From contig CAKAKS010000013.1 in NCBI GenBank assembly GCA_916700875.1, positions 14,566,596-14,630,595 on the forward strand: DNA of 64,000 nt, given 5' to 3'. Every line of letters begins with the position of its first letter. Within the stretch, counting starts at the first letter, position 1. Source of the stretch: Sebastes aleutianus (Eukaryota; Chordata; Actinopteri; Perciformes; Sebastidae). The notes below the pieces were generated by a model that saw nothing but the letters and a program-made list of their open reading frames with translations, searched no databases and had not been told where the DNA came from. Both the position numbers and the translations under genes were made by a program. This document shows, piece by piece, positions 1 through 13,409 of this stretch.

Positions 1-1925
1 AAAGCTTTCAGAAGATGAACAGTAGCAATACTGGCAAAGTCCTAATAAATCCAGATATTTAAACCAGTCTAAAGCTGACTGTCAGTGAGTGCTTCAAGTT
101 AAAAATAATGAACTTATTTCTGTGTGTCACAGTCATATCAGAGCTTCTATTGGCCCAAAGCTAACGTGGGTGGGAGTAAGTGACACAATATGCTTGTTTT
201 ATTGGTGCAAATGGTCCCCATCTGTACAGTGTAGATATGCACTTTTTAATGAGACAGCACAATGTTATAATTTCTAGCAATTCTTTTTTTTTTTTTTTAT
301 ATTTGCCACAGACCCCACTTTTAGAATCATTGATATATAACACATATTAGGTAGCTCAGGTTTTCTATCTTACCAGCTAGCTAACTGCACCCACCTGGCA
401 TCACAAGTTTAAATCTGTCACTGATGAGCTTTCTACAGTGAAAGCCACATGGGCTTTAGTTCCCTAGAACCTGGATTATGTACTATATACTAGAACTAAT
501 GTATATGTCGTCCACTACTGGAGAAATTTAGTTTTCTGCTGCCCTAAAAATAAACTTTTTGTCGAAGTCAATAGTTTGAAATGTGATGCCAGTTTGACGT
601 GGGCACCCTACGTCATTCAGTGAGTCATTCCTCTATTCCTAGACTGTTCTCTGCACTAGAAGCTACATCATTTCATTCAGCTGGTATCTTGTTTAAATTG
701 GCATACAGTTGGCTAAATTAAGTCTCGAGCACCCAGTGCATTTCATGTCTCCATACACTCTCATAGATCCAAAAAAATGACCAATGAAAATGTCTGGAAC
801 AAGAATTGTGGTCCAACGTTTCCTTGTTTGTGTGTTTGTGTGTTTGTGTGTTTGTGTGTTTGTGAGCGGCGGCCTTGGAGAGCGGCTTCTTACTGGTGAC
901 GTTCCAACACAGCAATAGCAACACAGTGTTGGCAACAAATCCAAGGCCTATTAATGCTTTGGTCTGCTAACAGAGATATAACACTGAGGGTTTGACATCC
1001 TCATAACTCCAAGGCTTTCTTTTTTCTTTCTTTCTTTCTTTCTCCCAGCAAAGAAAATGTGGCGACAGTAAATCTGAGATGGACTACGCTATGCTTTTCA
1101 GGTCATTCTTTGAGTTCGGTGGCTCCTACAGTCATGATAGTTCCTCAGCACGTTAAGAATAATATAACCTTTAAATTCCAGCAAAAACCACAATGCGCCA
1201 ATCAAAGTTTGAATTACTTGGTTTGACACTTGACAACATGCCGCTCCGTTCTGTTGTGTGGAATTATGTTTGGCATTTGAGAAAGCTCTGTTTATCTCCT
1301 GCTTCTGTATACGTGTGAATGTGTTTGTGCAAAAGGATGAGCCATGTGTGCTAAGCAGTAAAATGTCAGCACAAAGAGAGAGAGGGCGGGGGAGAGTGAT
1401 GGACAGGAAAGCAAAGGAACATGTGGAAGGAGGGTAAATATAGATGGATAGAAGAGCGGGGGTGGAACGGCAAAAGGGCAATCAAGATACGGAGAGTGTA
1501 ACATAAAACGACAAGGAAGGTGGTCCGGCCCACAGAGAACAGTACACCTGTGGCTGTCGTGTTTGTGTCTGCGGCGTACATTGCTTGTTAAGTTTAGGAG
1601 ATGTGTTGAATGTCTGACGTTTGCATGAGTATTCTTCATAGTGACAACACAATTCTTTAACTGATCTTTAGGTCACTGACATGGGGCAATGAACTCCCAA
1701 AATGTAATTTGTCTTCAACACCAATATCATTACAACAAATAAATACCGTGCTCTTCAGTAATACATTTATATATATGCATCCTTACCTTAATTGACCGTT
1801 TGCTAAACCCCTCCTGCTATCAGTTAGCAACTGTAACTAGGCATAGAAAAGCTCATGCTGAAGTACTGTCTATGGGGCTGAGTGATAGTTGACATTTAAA
1901 GAGGTATTGGTGGTGTAGCCTATTA
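1..1925. other. Intergenic DNA, no gene seen
   Basis: Unique sequence with a GTGTTTGT tandem run (about 825-866) and a (TTTC)n run near 1025-1043. Confidence 0.6.
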
Positions 1926-2160
1926 TTACCTCCGCCAAGGAGGTTATGTTTTCGGTTCGGTTTGTTTGTTGGTTGGTTTGTTTGTGTGTTTGTCAGCAGG
2001 ATTACGGAAAAAAAACTACTTGCCTGATTTTCATGAAAGTTGGTGGAAGAACCCATTCAATTTTGGAGAAAATCACGGGGCAGATACACGCATTATTTTC
2101 ACTTATGGATACAGCCTTGGAGGTCTGCATTCTCCGATTGCCTGGTTATTTATTTTCTAT
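1926..2160 (+). repeat. ACCTCCGCCAAGGAGGT-headed repeat
   Basis: Begins with the small palindrome ACCTCCGCCAAGGAGGT, followed by GTTTG-rich sequence and a body with TTTTCATGAAAGTTGGTGGA. I recognise this head as a widespread vertebrate interspersed repeat, but cannot name its class. Confidence 0.6.
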
Positions 2161-2284
2161 CATTACCAAAAATACAAGAAATTGATTTAACAGTGTTTGT
2201 CACATTGAACAAATGCTGCAACCGTTAGCATACCTTGTGAGCTTACTGCCTGCAGTAGTAACCAAGCATTAGGCAGCTTTAGCC

Positions 2285-2812
2285 CAGTGGGCAACCTCCA
2301 GTTCTGAAAAGTGAAGCCAATGCTGAAGTGCCTTAAACTTGCATTCTCTCTAATAGCCAGCAGGGGGCGACTCCTCTGGTTGCAAAAAGAAGTCTGATTG
2401 TATAGAAGTCTATGAGAAAATGAGCCTACTTCTCACTTGATTTATTACCTCAGTAAACATTGTAAACATGAGTTTATGGTCTCAATCGCTAGTTTCAAGT
2501 CTTCTTCAATACAGCATGATGTTCATTTACTAAATTATGGTCCCATTTAGAGTCAAATAGACCACAAAGCAGGAGATACTTTAAGGCGGGGCTACCTTGT
2601 GATTGAGAGGTCGCTACCACGGCGTTGTCCGGTCTGGGAGTTGTCCGTATTTCCGTCTTAGAACTGTAACCATTTCACAGTGTGTTTACAGTTCATGAAA
2701 GTTAATTATAACCATTTTGGTCGCCTAAAAATGTCTTATTTAGGATATCAGTTGTACATAGCTCCACCCTCTTGTGTCACTTCTGGTTGCAAAAAAACAA
2801 GATGGCATTAGT
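2285..2812 (+). repeat. AGCAGGGGGCGACTCC-family interspersed repeat
   Basis: First of three copies (see 8991-9562 and 24296-24755). Shares TTGATTTATTACCTCAGTAA and GTCGCTACCACGGC with the second copy. Ends and class unresolved. Confidence 0.85.
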
Positions 2813-3072
2813 CTTTTAGCTCAATAAAATATATGTAGCATCACAGGCATGTTCAGGACATCTTACAGGTTTCTCATTTTAAGATGAGTCAGTTGGAAAC
2901 ATTAGAAAGTCAGCCAGAGACTGCATTTTCAACAATGGAGCTAATATGAGCTTGATTAATTAGCTAGCTGGAAGTAATGCAATCTGCCAATGACAGTTGT
3001 CATTTCAACTGACAAAATGAACAGTTGGAAGACTGCTTTTGTCTACCTTAGTCTAAAGTCAAAGACTCATCC

Positions 3073-3278
3073 TTTTTTTTTTTTTTTTTTTAAATGTTAT
3101 TTTTTTGGGGGCATTTTTTAAGCATTTTATTGATAGGACAGTGTTGAAAGGGGGAGAGAGAGAATTGACATGCGGAAAGGACCACAGGCCGGATTCGAAC
3201 CCTGGTCCACCGCTGCAAGGGACAGAGCCTTGGCGATACATGGGCGCTCGCTCTACCGACTGAGCTAACCAGCCGCCC
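3073..3278 (-). mobile_element. tRNA-derived SINE
   Basis: On the minus strand a tRNA-like head has an A box in TTAGCTCAGTCGGTAGAGC and a B box GGTTCGAATCC, followed by an unrelated body and an A-rich tail at the plus-strand left end (T run 3073-3090). A target duplication AAGACTCATCC lies on both sides (3062-3072, 3279-3289). The intact boxes and clean duplication suggest a fairly recent insertion. Not a functional tRNA gene. Confidence 0.88.
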
Positions 3279-3599
3279 AAGACTCATCCTTTTAAACTTT
3301 TTTTAATTTTTATTATTTAAATGTACCCCAAGGGGGGGGGGAAGGCAGACCTACCAGTTCTTAATCGAGCACAGGAGGACCTTTGTCTCGTCTCTAAATT
3401 ACACACACACTAAATTGTACAAGTGCTTCAAGTATGGGAGCATCTGTCCTGTGCAGATTGCTCATCACACAGGCTGATGGTTTGTCATGCGAAACCAATA
3501 ATGACTGAATAGCTAATAAGCTCAGGAGCAGACACATACTCCCTGCTGCAGAACATCAGATGGTTCATGTTGATTCCTGGAACTCTGTCTGACAGAGAG

Positions 3600-3603
<4 letters not shown>

Positions 3604-3631
<28 letters not shown>
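3604..3631. repeat. (GA)n microsatellite
   Basis: About 13 GA units. Confidence 0.9.
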
Positions 3632-3634
<3 letters not shown>

Positions 3635-3967
3635 AAGATGGCTGATGCAAAGATAGAGAAAAACGAAAGGAAGTTGCCCCACAGAAAGAGATGTCATAAG
3701 AGAGTCAACATGAAAGAAATCCAGACATGGTGGCAGGTTAGACCTTTCCTCCTCGTGGCGCTACCAGACTCAATATTCTGTCCAGTTAGGTCAACAAACT
3801 CAGACATTTGGATGTGTATGTGTGTGTGTGTGAAACTCCTCGCAGTTATTTTCTTTAGAAGTCATGTTTGTGTCTCCGGGGGCTTTGCTTTAGGCATCGC
3901 TGTTTATCTTTACACCTCATCTGTACGTGTTAGAGAGTTTGACGTGACCTGAGGTTGTTGGACCCAC

Positions 3968-4047
3968 CAGTGTGTGTGTGTCTGTGTGTGTGTATGTATG
4001 TGTGTGTCTGTGTGTGTATGTGTGTGTGTGTATATGTGTGTGTGTGA
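3968..4047. repeat. (TG)n imperfect microsatellite
   Basis: TG-rich with TC and TATG interruptions. Confidence 0.9.
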
Positions 4048-4294
4048 GTGATGATTCCCATCTACAGGGGCTCTTTGAAGAATCTGTAATGTTTCGCTTC
4101 GTGATAGGCTGTCAGATCACAGGCTAGTTTCCATCTTAAGATCGACAACATACTTGTCCTTCTGTTACCTCTCTTCATCTCAAGAGTGATGTCTTTATTT
4201 TTGACTCAGCCCTTCAGTCATGATTATTCAAGGGTCATTTTGGACTCGGCGTTGACCAGTGCTGTCACACTGCTTCCTGCTAAACAGATCCTTA

Positions 4295-5093
4295 CGTAAC
4301 ACTTTATAACAACCATCCTTAATAAATGGTAAATTGATATTTATCGTTGCACACATTATAACATAACATCAGTTGCAACTTTACAATAACCATCCATATA
4401 ATGTTTATAGATGGTTTACAAACCAATTAATAAACGCTGACAAAATGTTAACTAGCTATCTAAATAATGTTTATGGATGATTTACAAAGTATTTATTAGC
4501 CCTAGACTTAATTTAAATACTTAATATAGTATATAAAACGTTACACTGTGTGCAACAATAAACTGTTGATAAATTGTTTACTAATGTAATCAGAATGTAA
4601 TTATCATCTCTTTATCATTATTATTTATAAACTAATTATTTCATATTACACAATATGATGATAAAATAATACAAATTAAAGCATTACTAATAATTAGTAA
4701 ACATTATTAATGAGCATTTCATTGTTTCATTGTCACAGTAAAATAACTATCAACGTTTCAACCGATGTGTTTGCAATAGGAGGTGTGTTTAAGGTCAGTT
4801 GAAAAGTTCGGAATTTCTAGTTTCCAACGATACCAAGCGTGATATTGTAGAATTATGAGGAAATAATCACAGATCTTTTGATCACAACTTATATTTTATA
4901 CTTCTATTAAGAACGTTTTTCAAAGCGGTATGGCATGCATATATTCTATATAAGTAGATCATCATCCATCGCAACTTTTATGCAACTACGCAACAAGGTA
5001 CTACCTGTTTTGATCCAGTACCGGGTCCGTCTGACTTAAGAGGTTAACTATTAATTTACCATTTATTAGTGATGGTTATTATTAGGTGTTACT
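4295..5093. mobile_element. hAT-type AT-rich non-autonomous element
   Basis: Long inverted ends: CGTAACACTTTATAACAACC at the left and its imperfect reverse complement (GGTTATTATTAGGTGTTACT) at the right, both continuing through ATAAATGGTAAATT. Flanks GATCCTTA (4287-4294) and GATCCGTA (5094-5101) look like an 8-bp duplication with one mismatch. Confidence 0.75.
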
Positions 5094-5101
5094 GATCCGT
5101 A

Positions 5102-6452
5102 TTACCTTTATTTCTCTGCTCCTGTTTTTTTTTTGTCAAAATTGAATTTATGTTTCACAAGTGTTTTGAATTAGTAGTGCATGAATAACACTGTACATTC
5201 AACTGGAATTAATCATATAAGAAACAGTGTTGCTTTTCTTTGTAGATAAAGGATCTGGCTGCACTGTGCGGTTATCGTTGAGCTGGTCATTCATTATGGG
5301 GAAATAATGATACAAATAAATCAACTCTCGTATCTTTTCAATACACTGACATTCAGCAGACTCAGTTTTCCTTCCCGATAGTGTAGTATTGACACAGCTA
5401 TATTTTGGATATCAGTTCACCAGTAATCCATCCATCCTCACTTTCTGTCTGCCTGCATGGTCTCCAGTGTGTCTGTGTGTTTGTTAACCTGTGTCAGGGT
5501 GGATTTGTGAACACGTCTGTCTGGCCAAGCACTCCATTTCCCAGCGCCTCTACTGTCATGTCTAACTCTTCTTTCATACACTCTCTTCTCATTTCTGTAT
5601 CTACCCGCCAAGTAAACAACTCACCTACACTCTCTCTTTTTGTTCTCCTCTGCTGTCATGCTTTCCCACCTCTGCACCCGTTTGACCTCTGCCTCCCTTC
5701 AGGAGCAAGAGTTGTCTTCTAGTTCTCTCATGTATATCTCTGGTTTTCAGATCCCGGAGCCTCCCGGTAACGGTTCGCTGACTTGGTTACATATGTTTGT
5801 TTGTTTTTATCTGGGTCTCCATTCTTCATACCTGCAGTCTGTTTTTAGAATCTCTAAAGTTAGCTCTTTTTACAGCTGTTATTTATATCAATAAATCATG
5901 ATAGTCAAATCAAGTTATTGTTTAATAACTGAATACTTCTTCATTTGCATCCAAATTAAGCTCAGCACAAATAAATCAGTGTTTTTTTTACATACTTCAT
6001 AAATCACAGCTTTTCTTATTTATCTCTCATATTTCTTCCAATAACAAAGACAATGTGCGAATTAGGTCAATTGTGCAGAGTGGTAAACATCAAACAACAG
6101 CGATTTGTTTGAGTGAAGCAAAAGGCCACCACATTATAAATGTCTCTCAAGGCTTTTAAATGCAGCCTCCTGAAGAATCGGTGTCATCGCAGAGCACTTA
6201 ATCATTCAAACTAAACATAACAATAACACCTCGAAGAAAATGAATGTAGCCTACAGAGCATTGGTGAAAAGCTCGTTCATTTAATTTATTCATCCAGCTG
6301 GTCATCTTTTTTTTTTCTTGGTTTTCTTTGCCTTGCTTTCTTTCTTGACTCATCACCAGTCCCATCCCTCCAGTCACAGCAATATCAGTGTTAAGCTCAT
6401 TTCATTTATTTATATCTCAGAGAGAGCATTGAGGGCAGGGGCTCATTTACAA
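5102..6452. other. Intergenic DNA, no gene seen
   Basis: Unique AT-rich sequence. A plus-strand frame at 5405-5722 is Ser/Leu/Pro-rich without domain features. Confidence 0.6.
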
Positions 6453-7054
6453 TGAATACATTTACATGCACAAAATATTCAAATTTTTTCTTATTCCAAA
6501 AATTACAATATTCCCACTAAGATGTTTACATGACTAATGAAAATGAATATTCTACTAATATTGCCGTTTACATGCAGCCGAGCATGCTCCGATGGCGGAC
6601 TTGTTCAGCCTCCCTCTTTCATTCCTTCAACCACCTTCTTGAAAAGGTCGGCGTTGCGATATTTGCACGTTTTCAAAAACCTGTTGATAAAAGTAGCCGT
6701 GTTTTTCCTTCCGACCAGAAATGTGGGCTTTTCTTTTGGGCGTGCATCTCTGCAAACTTTGTGTACAACGCACAGAGCTGGCCGTAAACAGGCAAGAGAC
6801 CGTGTGTCGCAAACTGCCGTAAACACCCCAGTTGAGACGCGTATTCTGAATGTATACACGTCCAAAGAATGCTCCTAAAACCTGAATAATATCGGCATAT
6901 CCCAAATGTCTTAATCGGAAAATGCTCCATTCAAAATAAGGCCTAATTCAGAATATCCGATCAGAATATGCTGTTAACATGAACCGTATCAAATTCGGAA
7001 TATTGTCATAGTTGGAATAATAGTGGAATATTAGTATGCATGTAAACATAGTCA
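6453..7054. mobile_element. TTTACATGCA-ended palindromic element
   Basis: Left end TGAATACATTTACATGCA and right end TGCATGTAAACATAGTCA are inverted repeats about 600 bp apart, with repeated internal GGAATATT-type motifs. Open frames inside (6605-6930) are not a recognisable transposase. Confidence 0.7.
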
Positions 7055-8990
7055 ATGATGCCGGGTCTAAAAGAAAAAAAAAAAGCAAACAAGTGTGTAA
7101 AAACAAATGAAAGTCAGACAAACAAAACAAAAGACATCAGTTAAACATTATATATAAGGATAAAAACATTAAAATCAGCTAAAATAATAACACACTGACA
7201 CACAGTGGCCCGTAATCATGACCCTGAACCGTCCATAGGTTGGGAGGGTACCGATCCTCAAGGTGTGCTGGAGGTCATGATGCTGGATTGATCAATGTGA
7301 TCAAATGAGGGCTTAATAGATCAATAAATACCGATGTTTATTCTCTGCCCGAGAAGTCCAACCAACTCTTCATGCAGAGTTGAGTGCCATCAACATCACC
7401 ACTAATAAGTGCAGAATGATAAACGGCGTCCGAGGGCTTCAGAGTAGATAGAGTAGTAGATAAGCAGAGGCTAGTAACATGATGAAGTAACAGGATGAGT
7501 CCTTCTTCCTTCTGATCTGGAGTTGGCCTCCTATGACCTCTGCATCATGTTCCACGGCAGGAGTAGGCAGAAGAGCTGATCCTGGATCATTCACTCAGCA
7601 TTTACAAAGAGGAGGGGAGAGACGAGAAATCCATCCTCATCTCTGACTTATCAGTGGGAGGAATAAAAGGTTTAGACACACTCTGACAACACACACTCTT
7701 TTTGTCACATACAGTATAGTCACACACACACACTCTCTCTCACACACTGATATGTGTCTCTGGGGGCCTGGGTTATCGGTCTATCTCTTCTTCATTTCAC
7801 ACCTCTAACAACCACTTGCACGGTACTTAATCACACGAACAGTCTCGTAATTATCTCTCTCTCTCTCTCTCTGCGTGTGTGTAAGTGATTGCATGCATGT
7901 TTGTGTGTACTGAAGTACTCCTGGAAAAGCCTTATTTCAGGAAATTGAATAAAAGATCAAGAACATGCTAATCCAATTAGTGATAGTGAGAGTGAATAAA
8001 TAAGAAGTAGTGTGTTTTGACAGAGGGATGAATGGAAGGAGAGGAAATGGTGATACGAGGGTGAAAGGCAAACAAAGAAAGAACAATGAAGGGCAAAAAA
8101 TGTGAGAAAGTGGTAGTTGGGTGTAGAAAACAAAAGTTGACACTGATGGAAAATGAAAAGGACAGGAAGAAAAACAGAGAAATGACAGGCAGACTTGTTT
8201 ACCACTCATTTAGCGGTTGGAGCAGAGAGGCAGGAGGCTGACTCCTAAAAAGTCCGAGGAGACCAACAAAGTCTGATGTAAAATGCCCATATTTAAGGCC
8301 CTAAAGGCATTAAAATTTCAGATACACTCAGGAGAAGTCTCAGTTGTTCATCCTGCACTGACAGCTTTATGTACTGCATGACTGCTCAACACAGAATAGA
8401 TGCACTGTAGTACAAAAAAGTGTCTTTCATTATCAATCGTAATAAGCAGTTTCCCGTCCCTTAACGATAAATTACCTGTTTTTCTTTCATCGCCCATTTG
8501 CAGCTTCACCGCTTTTAACAACTGTAAACTACTTGGGATTAGGCAGAATGTGTCTTTCATGTGTGTTGAAAGGTGTCCTTGTTGTTTTGTCTGTGTCTCT
8601 ATGTACTGTACAGGGATGGACAAAGTAAAAGGGGCACCTTACATTGCATTCATATCACAATTTACAGCTTCAAAACAAACCTTAGGGTATAGGAGCGTTA
8701 TCAGATTCGCATTCTGTTGGATTGCTTTAGTCTGTACAGCTGTTTGCATTATATTGTCAACCCCCTTTTTTATTTTGGAAATGGAAATTTGAACTCTCCC
8801 CCCACTGTGAGTAAGGACATGTAAGGACATATAAAGTATATTGACACTGAATATTTGTCCATTTTTCAAAAGAAGATACAATTTTTTGGGGACATTCACA
8901 ATTTTCAACAAATCTACAAAGCGCTGGTTATGTCAGCCTATATACACTAGATGCACTCCAATTTACTCCATTTAATTACTAAGGACAACT
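7055..8990. other. Intergenic DNA, no gene seen
   Basis: Unique sequence with short (CA)n and (TC)n runs (about 7722-7745 and 7854-7872). Frames around 8348-8911 have no recognisable domain and overlap on both strands. Confidence 0.6.
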
Positions 8991-9562
8991 AGTGGGCAAC
9001 TTCCAGGTCTGAAAAGTAAAGCCAATGAGGAAGTGCCTTAAACTTGCATTCTTTCTAACAGCCAGCAGGGGGCGACTCCTCTGGTTGCAAAAAGAAGTCT
9101 GATTGTATAGAAGTCTATGAGAAAATGAGCCTACTTCTCACTTGATTTATTACCTCAGTAAACATTATAAACATGAGTTTATGGTTTCAGTCGCTAGTTT
9201 CAAGTCTTCTTCAATACAGCGTGATGTTCATTTAGTAAATGATGGTCCCATTTAGAGTCAAATAGACCATAAAGCAGGGGATGCTTAAGGGCGGGGCTAC
9301 CTTGTGATTGACAGGTCGCTACCACGGCTTTGTGCGGTCTGGGAGTTGTCCGTGTTTACGTCTTAAACTTTAACCCTTTCATAGTGTTTTCACTTCATGA
9401 AAGTTAATTGTAACATTTTGGTCGCCTAAAAATGACAGTGTTTAGTTGTACTGAGCTCCATCTTTCCATGTCAGTTGTGGTTGCAAAAAACCAAGATGGC
9501 AACCACCAAAATCCCGAACTCGAGGCTTCAAAACCGAACCTACGTCCACTTCTTACATATAT
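8991..9562 (+). repeat. AGCAGGGGGCGACTCC-family interspersed repeat
   Basis: Near-identical over hundreds of bases to 2285-2812 and, inverted, to 24296-24755. Diagnostic stretches include GCCAGCAGGGGGCGACTCCT and GAGTTTATGGTTTCAGTCGC. Confidence 0.88.
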
Positions 9563-10592
9563 AAAGATTTTACAAAAAGATATAGTTTTACGAACTTGGG
9601 CGAAAAGGTTTTGGCAGGTGAAAAGAGGACAAAAAGAGCAGATAAGATTGGAAGAAAGGTGAAGTTGTTAAGATGACAGCGAGCATTGAAACCAGTAGTA
9701 TACAGCCACTAAGCTCTAAGCTATTCACTTCAACACATTCACACAACGCATCAACTATCACTCAGAAAACAGCTGTTTTATGGGCAAAAACCACCTCACA
9801 CATGCAAGTATATTCACTCAAACATGAGTTACCTACTAAAACTGCCACTCCGGCTTAAGTGTCTGCTATCATGAAGCGAACACGCATACTCGCTAACACG
9901 ACATGTCAACACGAGCACAATGTCTCACAGCTAAAAACGACAGACACGAGACAGATGTGCGTATAGCCAGAACCGGCATCTCGCTGGCATATGCACACAT
10001 GTTCACACATACACAACAAGTTGGAGCTGCTCGGTGTCAACTGGGACTTTGAAGCCATAATCGGGATTAAACGGCTGGAAATCTGCTGTGACGAAGCAGA
10101 GGGGGAGGATGGGATGGGAGGCAGAGAGGGAGGGAGGAAGGGGGGGAATGGAGGAAAATAAAGTTGGATGATACTGAGGAGAGGAAAATAGAACCAAAGT
10201 GAAACACAAAAGAGGAGAGGAAGTTAGAATGGGGAGAGAATCTGTGGCTTTCATCACCTACTCTCATTCAATCCTCTCAAGACAAACCAAACAGTTACCA
10301 AGTGTTGTTACTACTTCCTGTTTGATTTGGCATTTTAGTCAGCTGGGAGAATACAGGAAAGATACTCTTCTCTTCTTCTGGCTACAAACAATGTGTGGTG
10401 TTTTCCTCTGCCAGATTTTCACCATCCTTGAATCCAGCATGTTATAATTAATTCATTCTCATTCTTCTCATTCTCACTTAGCAGTCGGACACAACAAAAC
10501 AAGGATGGAGTATTCTGTAAATGCACAAATTCAGAATTGACACCAAACCTGGAAGATACTGTATAAGATACAGAAATATCACTGAAGATAGA
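9563..10592. other. Intergenic DNA, no gene seen
   Basis: Unique sequence; purine-rich on the plus strand at about 10090-10240. Confidence 0.6.
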
Positions 10593-11066
10593 TTAAAGGA
10601 GCAGTGTGTAACATTTTGGGGGGTCTATTAGCAGAAATGGAATATAATGTTCATAACTATGTTTGCATTAGTGTATGATCACCTGAAACTAAGAATCATA
10701 TTCACGTTAGCTTAGAATGAGCCCTTCATATCTACACAAGGGAGCAGACCCTCTTCACAGAGTCCACCATGTTGCTCCGCCATGTTTCTACAGTAGCCCA
10801 GAACGGACAAACCAAACGCTGGCTTTCACGTTTTTACGTTACCATGGTACCGCTAACCGCTGTCTGACTTCCGTTGCTCCTAAAGTAGTGTTACTATGGT
10901 AAAGATGGCCTCTGAGCAAGGAAAACAATATTACCGCGGTTTTACACTCAGCGGCTCACTTTACCGCAGTCTTGGAAAGGAAAGAGTGAGCAAAGGGATG
11001 TTCTGTTGGTTGCAATCTGCAACCACACAGCTAGATGCCGCTAAATCCTACACACTGTACCTTTAA
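10593..11066. mobile_element. AAAGG-ended non-autonomous DNA transposon
   Basis: Left end TTAAAGGAGCAGTGTGTAAC and right end CACACTGTACCTTTAA are inverted repeats 474 bp apart. Partial relatives are at 19810-20112 and 61525-61640. Family name not assigned. Confidence 0.8.
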
Positions 11067-11655
11067 GAAAAATACATTTCCTTTCTGGGAGTTAGTTCAG
11101 TGGGTTTTCACCATACTGAATAAAACATATAGCCAACTTCAAAGCAGAGGACATGGCGTTTCCACAGCAGCATCCTCTTCGGCGGCCTCCTCACTTCTTC
11201 TCTTTCTCTCTCTCCCCCCCCCACCTCCCTCTGTCGTTCTTTTCTTTCAATCTGCCATCTCGTCTGCTGTAACAGCACAGCTTGAGATCAGCCGTGCGCA
11301 CGTAAAAAAAACAAAAACACACACACACACTCTCAGTCCCCCCAGCCCCGTAGCCGTCTGGACGTCTGTGTGAATATTAATTTGTGATCAGAGTGAGAGT
11401 TGGAAACACAGAAGGTCGGAGAAGGGGGGGCGAGGAGAAGGCGATGACCTTGCTGGTGTGAAATCTGATTAGTTGGGTGAGTAATGTACTTTCCTAGGAG
11501 ACGGGGCTATCTGTCATGGTGTCTAAGGTTTGGGTCAACTGCAGTTCACTTCCTTTCAACTCGCAGCAATATGCGATGTGCTCAGTTTACTTTAATGGAA
11601 GAACAAAAAAATACTCTTATGTGGACTTATGTGTTTGGCTGTAGATGATAGGCTT
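11067..11655. other. Intergenic DNA, no gene seen
   Basis: Unique sequence with a C-rich tract at about 11200-11226 and a short (CA)n run near 11315. Confidence 0.6.
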
Positions 11656-11663
11656 TGTTTTAT

Positions 11664-12661
11664 TAGAGCTGGGACGATACACCTATCTACCGAATCGATA
11701 CTATCACGATACTTTGGTGCCGATGCGATATGTATTGCGATTCTACAAGTATTGCAATTCAATATTACGATTTATTGCGATTTTTGTTAACTTTTTTAAC
11801 ACTAGACCATGGGAAAAAGTTGAATCATACACTTCTAGGGACTTTTACTTTGTAAAATATCTTAATTGATAATGTAAAAATGTTTGATTTTCAGCATGTA
11901 TGTAGTCAGAGATGTCCTGAAGTCAAATATATCAGTCATTGTCAGACATTATATATTACATTTTTCCAACAACCCAAAACTCAAAGAATAAAGACGTTTC
12001 CCTCAGCTTTTCTTTTTAATTGATAAGGGACATGTAATGTTTTATACTTCTGGTGAATATAATCTAATCAATCTTATTTCCATATATGTATTTGGTATAT
12101 ACAGTTCCCTTTGTTAACTTCACCAAATCTGTCTCTAGCTCTCCCGTCAGCTCCGTTCTCTTTATACATCCATGGTCAGCTCCATCGGGGCCGTTTGAAT
12201 GCATTTAACATAAATGTCAGTATATGGGTGCTCTACAGTTGTAGCGTCGGCTGATTTGACCACGGAGATGCAAGTGACGGCCGGCTCGACCGCACGTTAG
12301 CATGCAGCTTTAGCCGTGATGTGTAGCTCTGCTTTTCCTGCAATGTGTGAAACCCAAAGTGTTTCCATACTTTACTGGATGTGTAGGGATTTAAAATGTG
12401 AGGGTGCAGATGGTATCCACGTGGACCCTCCGCCGTTTTCTACTTTCTCGTCTCGGCTCGCTATGGCCGGCTGCGGTTTGTTTTGGTTTTTGACGGGTAC
12501 CTAACAGATATGACGTTACTCAGACTACAAAAATAAAAGCCGCAACTCCTTTCTACCTCTGTATAGACTCAAATGAAGCAAATATATCGATTCTGGCATA
12601 AAAAAAAAAAAAAATTAAAAATTGCAATACATAGCTGAAATCATTGTTTTTCCCATTCCTA
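11664..12661. mobile_element. hAT-type non-autonomous element (TAGAGCTGGGACGATAC end)
   Basis: Starts TAGAGCTGGGACGATACACC, ends TTTTTCCCATTCCTA, and is flanked by a perfect 8-bp duplication TGTTTTAT (11656-11663, 12662-12669). 998 bp, AT-rich, no transposase frame. Confidence 0.85.
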
Positions 12662-12669
12662 TGTTTTAT

Positions 12670-13409
12670 CCTTTTCCAATATCCCACCTTGAAAGTCAGG
12701 AGTTCCTCTCGAAAAGGACAGAATGCATGTTAAAGGTGTTAATTTTGTTTAGAGCTACGCTATCTTTTTCTGGCGAGTAGAACCTCTACAGACACCGGAG
12801 GGCAGACAAAAACTGTTGATTACCTGTATCTGAAATCACAGCAGGACATGGAAAGTGAAAAAAAAATAGCACAGTTAAATGTGCCTGTGAGTATTAGGAG
12901 TGGTGTTGTGCAAGTTCCTATGCAGCATGCACACTCGTGAATATTGAGATGCAGCAGCGGTGAGGACGTGCATACAAATGCAGACATAACTTCCACACAC
13001 ACTTTGCACACAGGAGTAGTAGGGTCCAGGGGGAAGTGGGAGTTTTTAATTAAGGGTCGGTACACACACTGATTAATTGATGTGTTCTAATACTCTCACA
13101 CACACATACACACACTAGAAGGTTTTAGGGCTTAATCATCTATTGCACACCCACAGACATTAATACAATATGCCTAACACACACTCAAACACGCTCATTT
13201 GCATGTAAACTACAAACAAAATTATATTCGTTGGGATAAACAGTAGTATGATGTTCTTGGACAATGATATCATCGTCATGGTTTCTTAGGTCACTCTGGT
13301 AGATTGCGTTAATTGAAAACAAACAAATGGAGCTTATCGGCGCCTAATAATGGATGCAATCATTCTCTGAGCTTTGGGGTTTTAGATGTTTATTCCCTTC
13401 TTGTTTTAA
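12670..13409. other. Intergenic DNA, no gene seen
   Basis: Unique sequence with scattered short CA runs (about 12990-13110). Confidence 0.6.

Noticed and set aside
3175..3279. tRNA gene on the minus strand
   Set aside because: A and B boxes are present but the anticodon arm does not fit a tRNA, and it has a body, an A-tail and target duplications, so it is a SINE.
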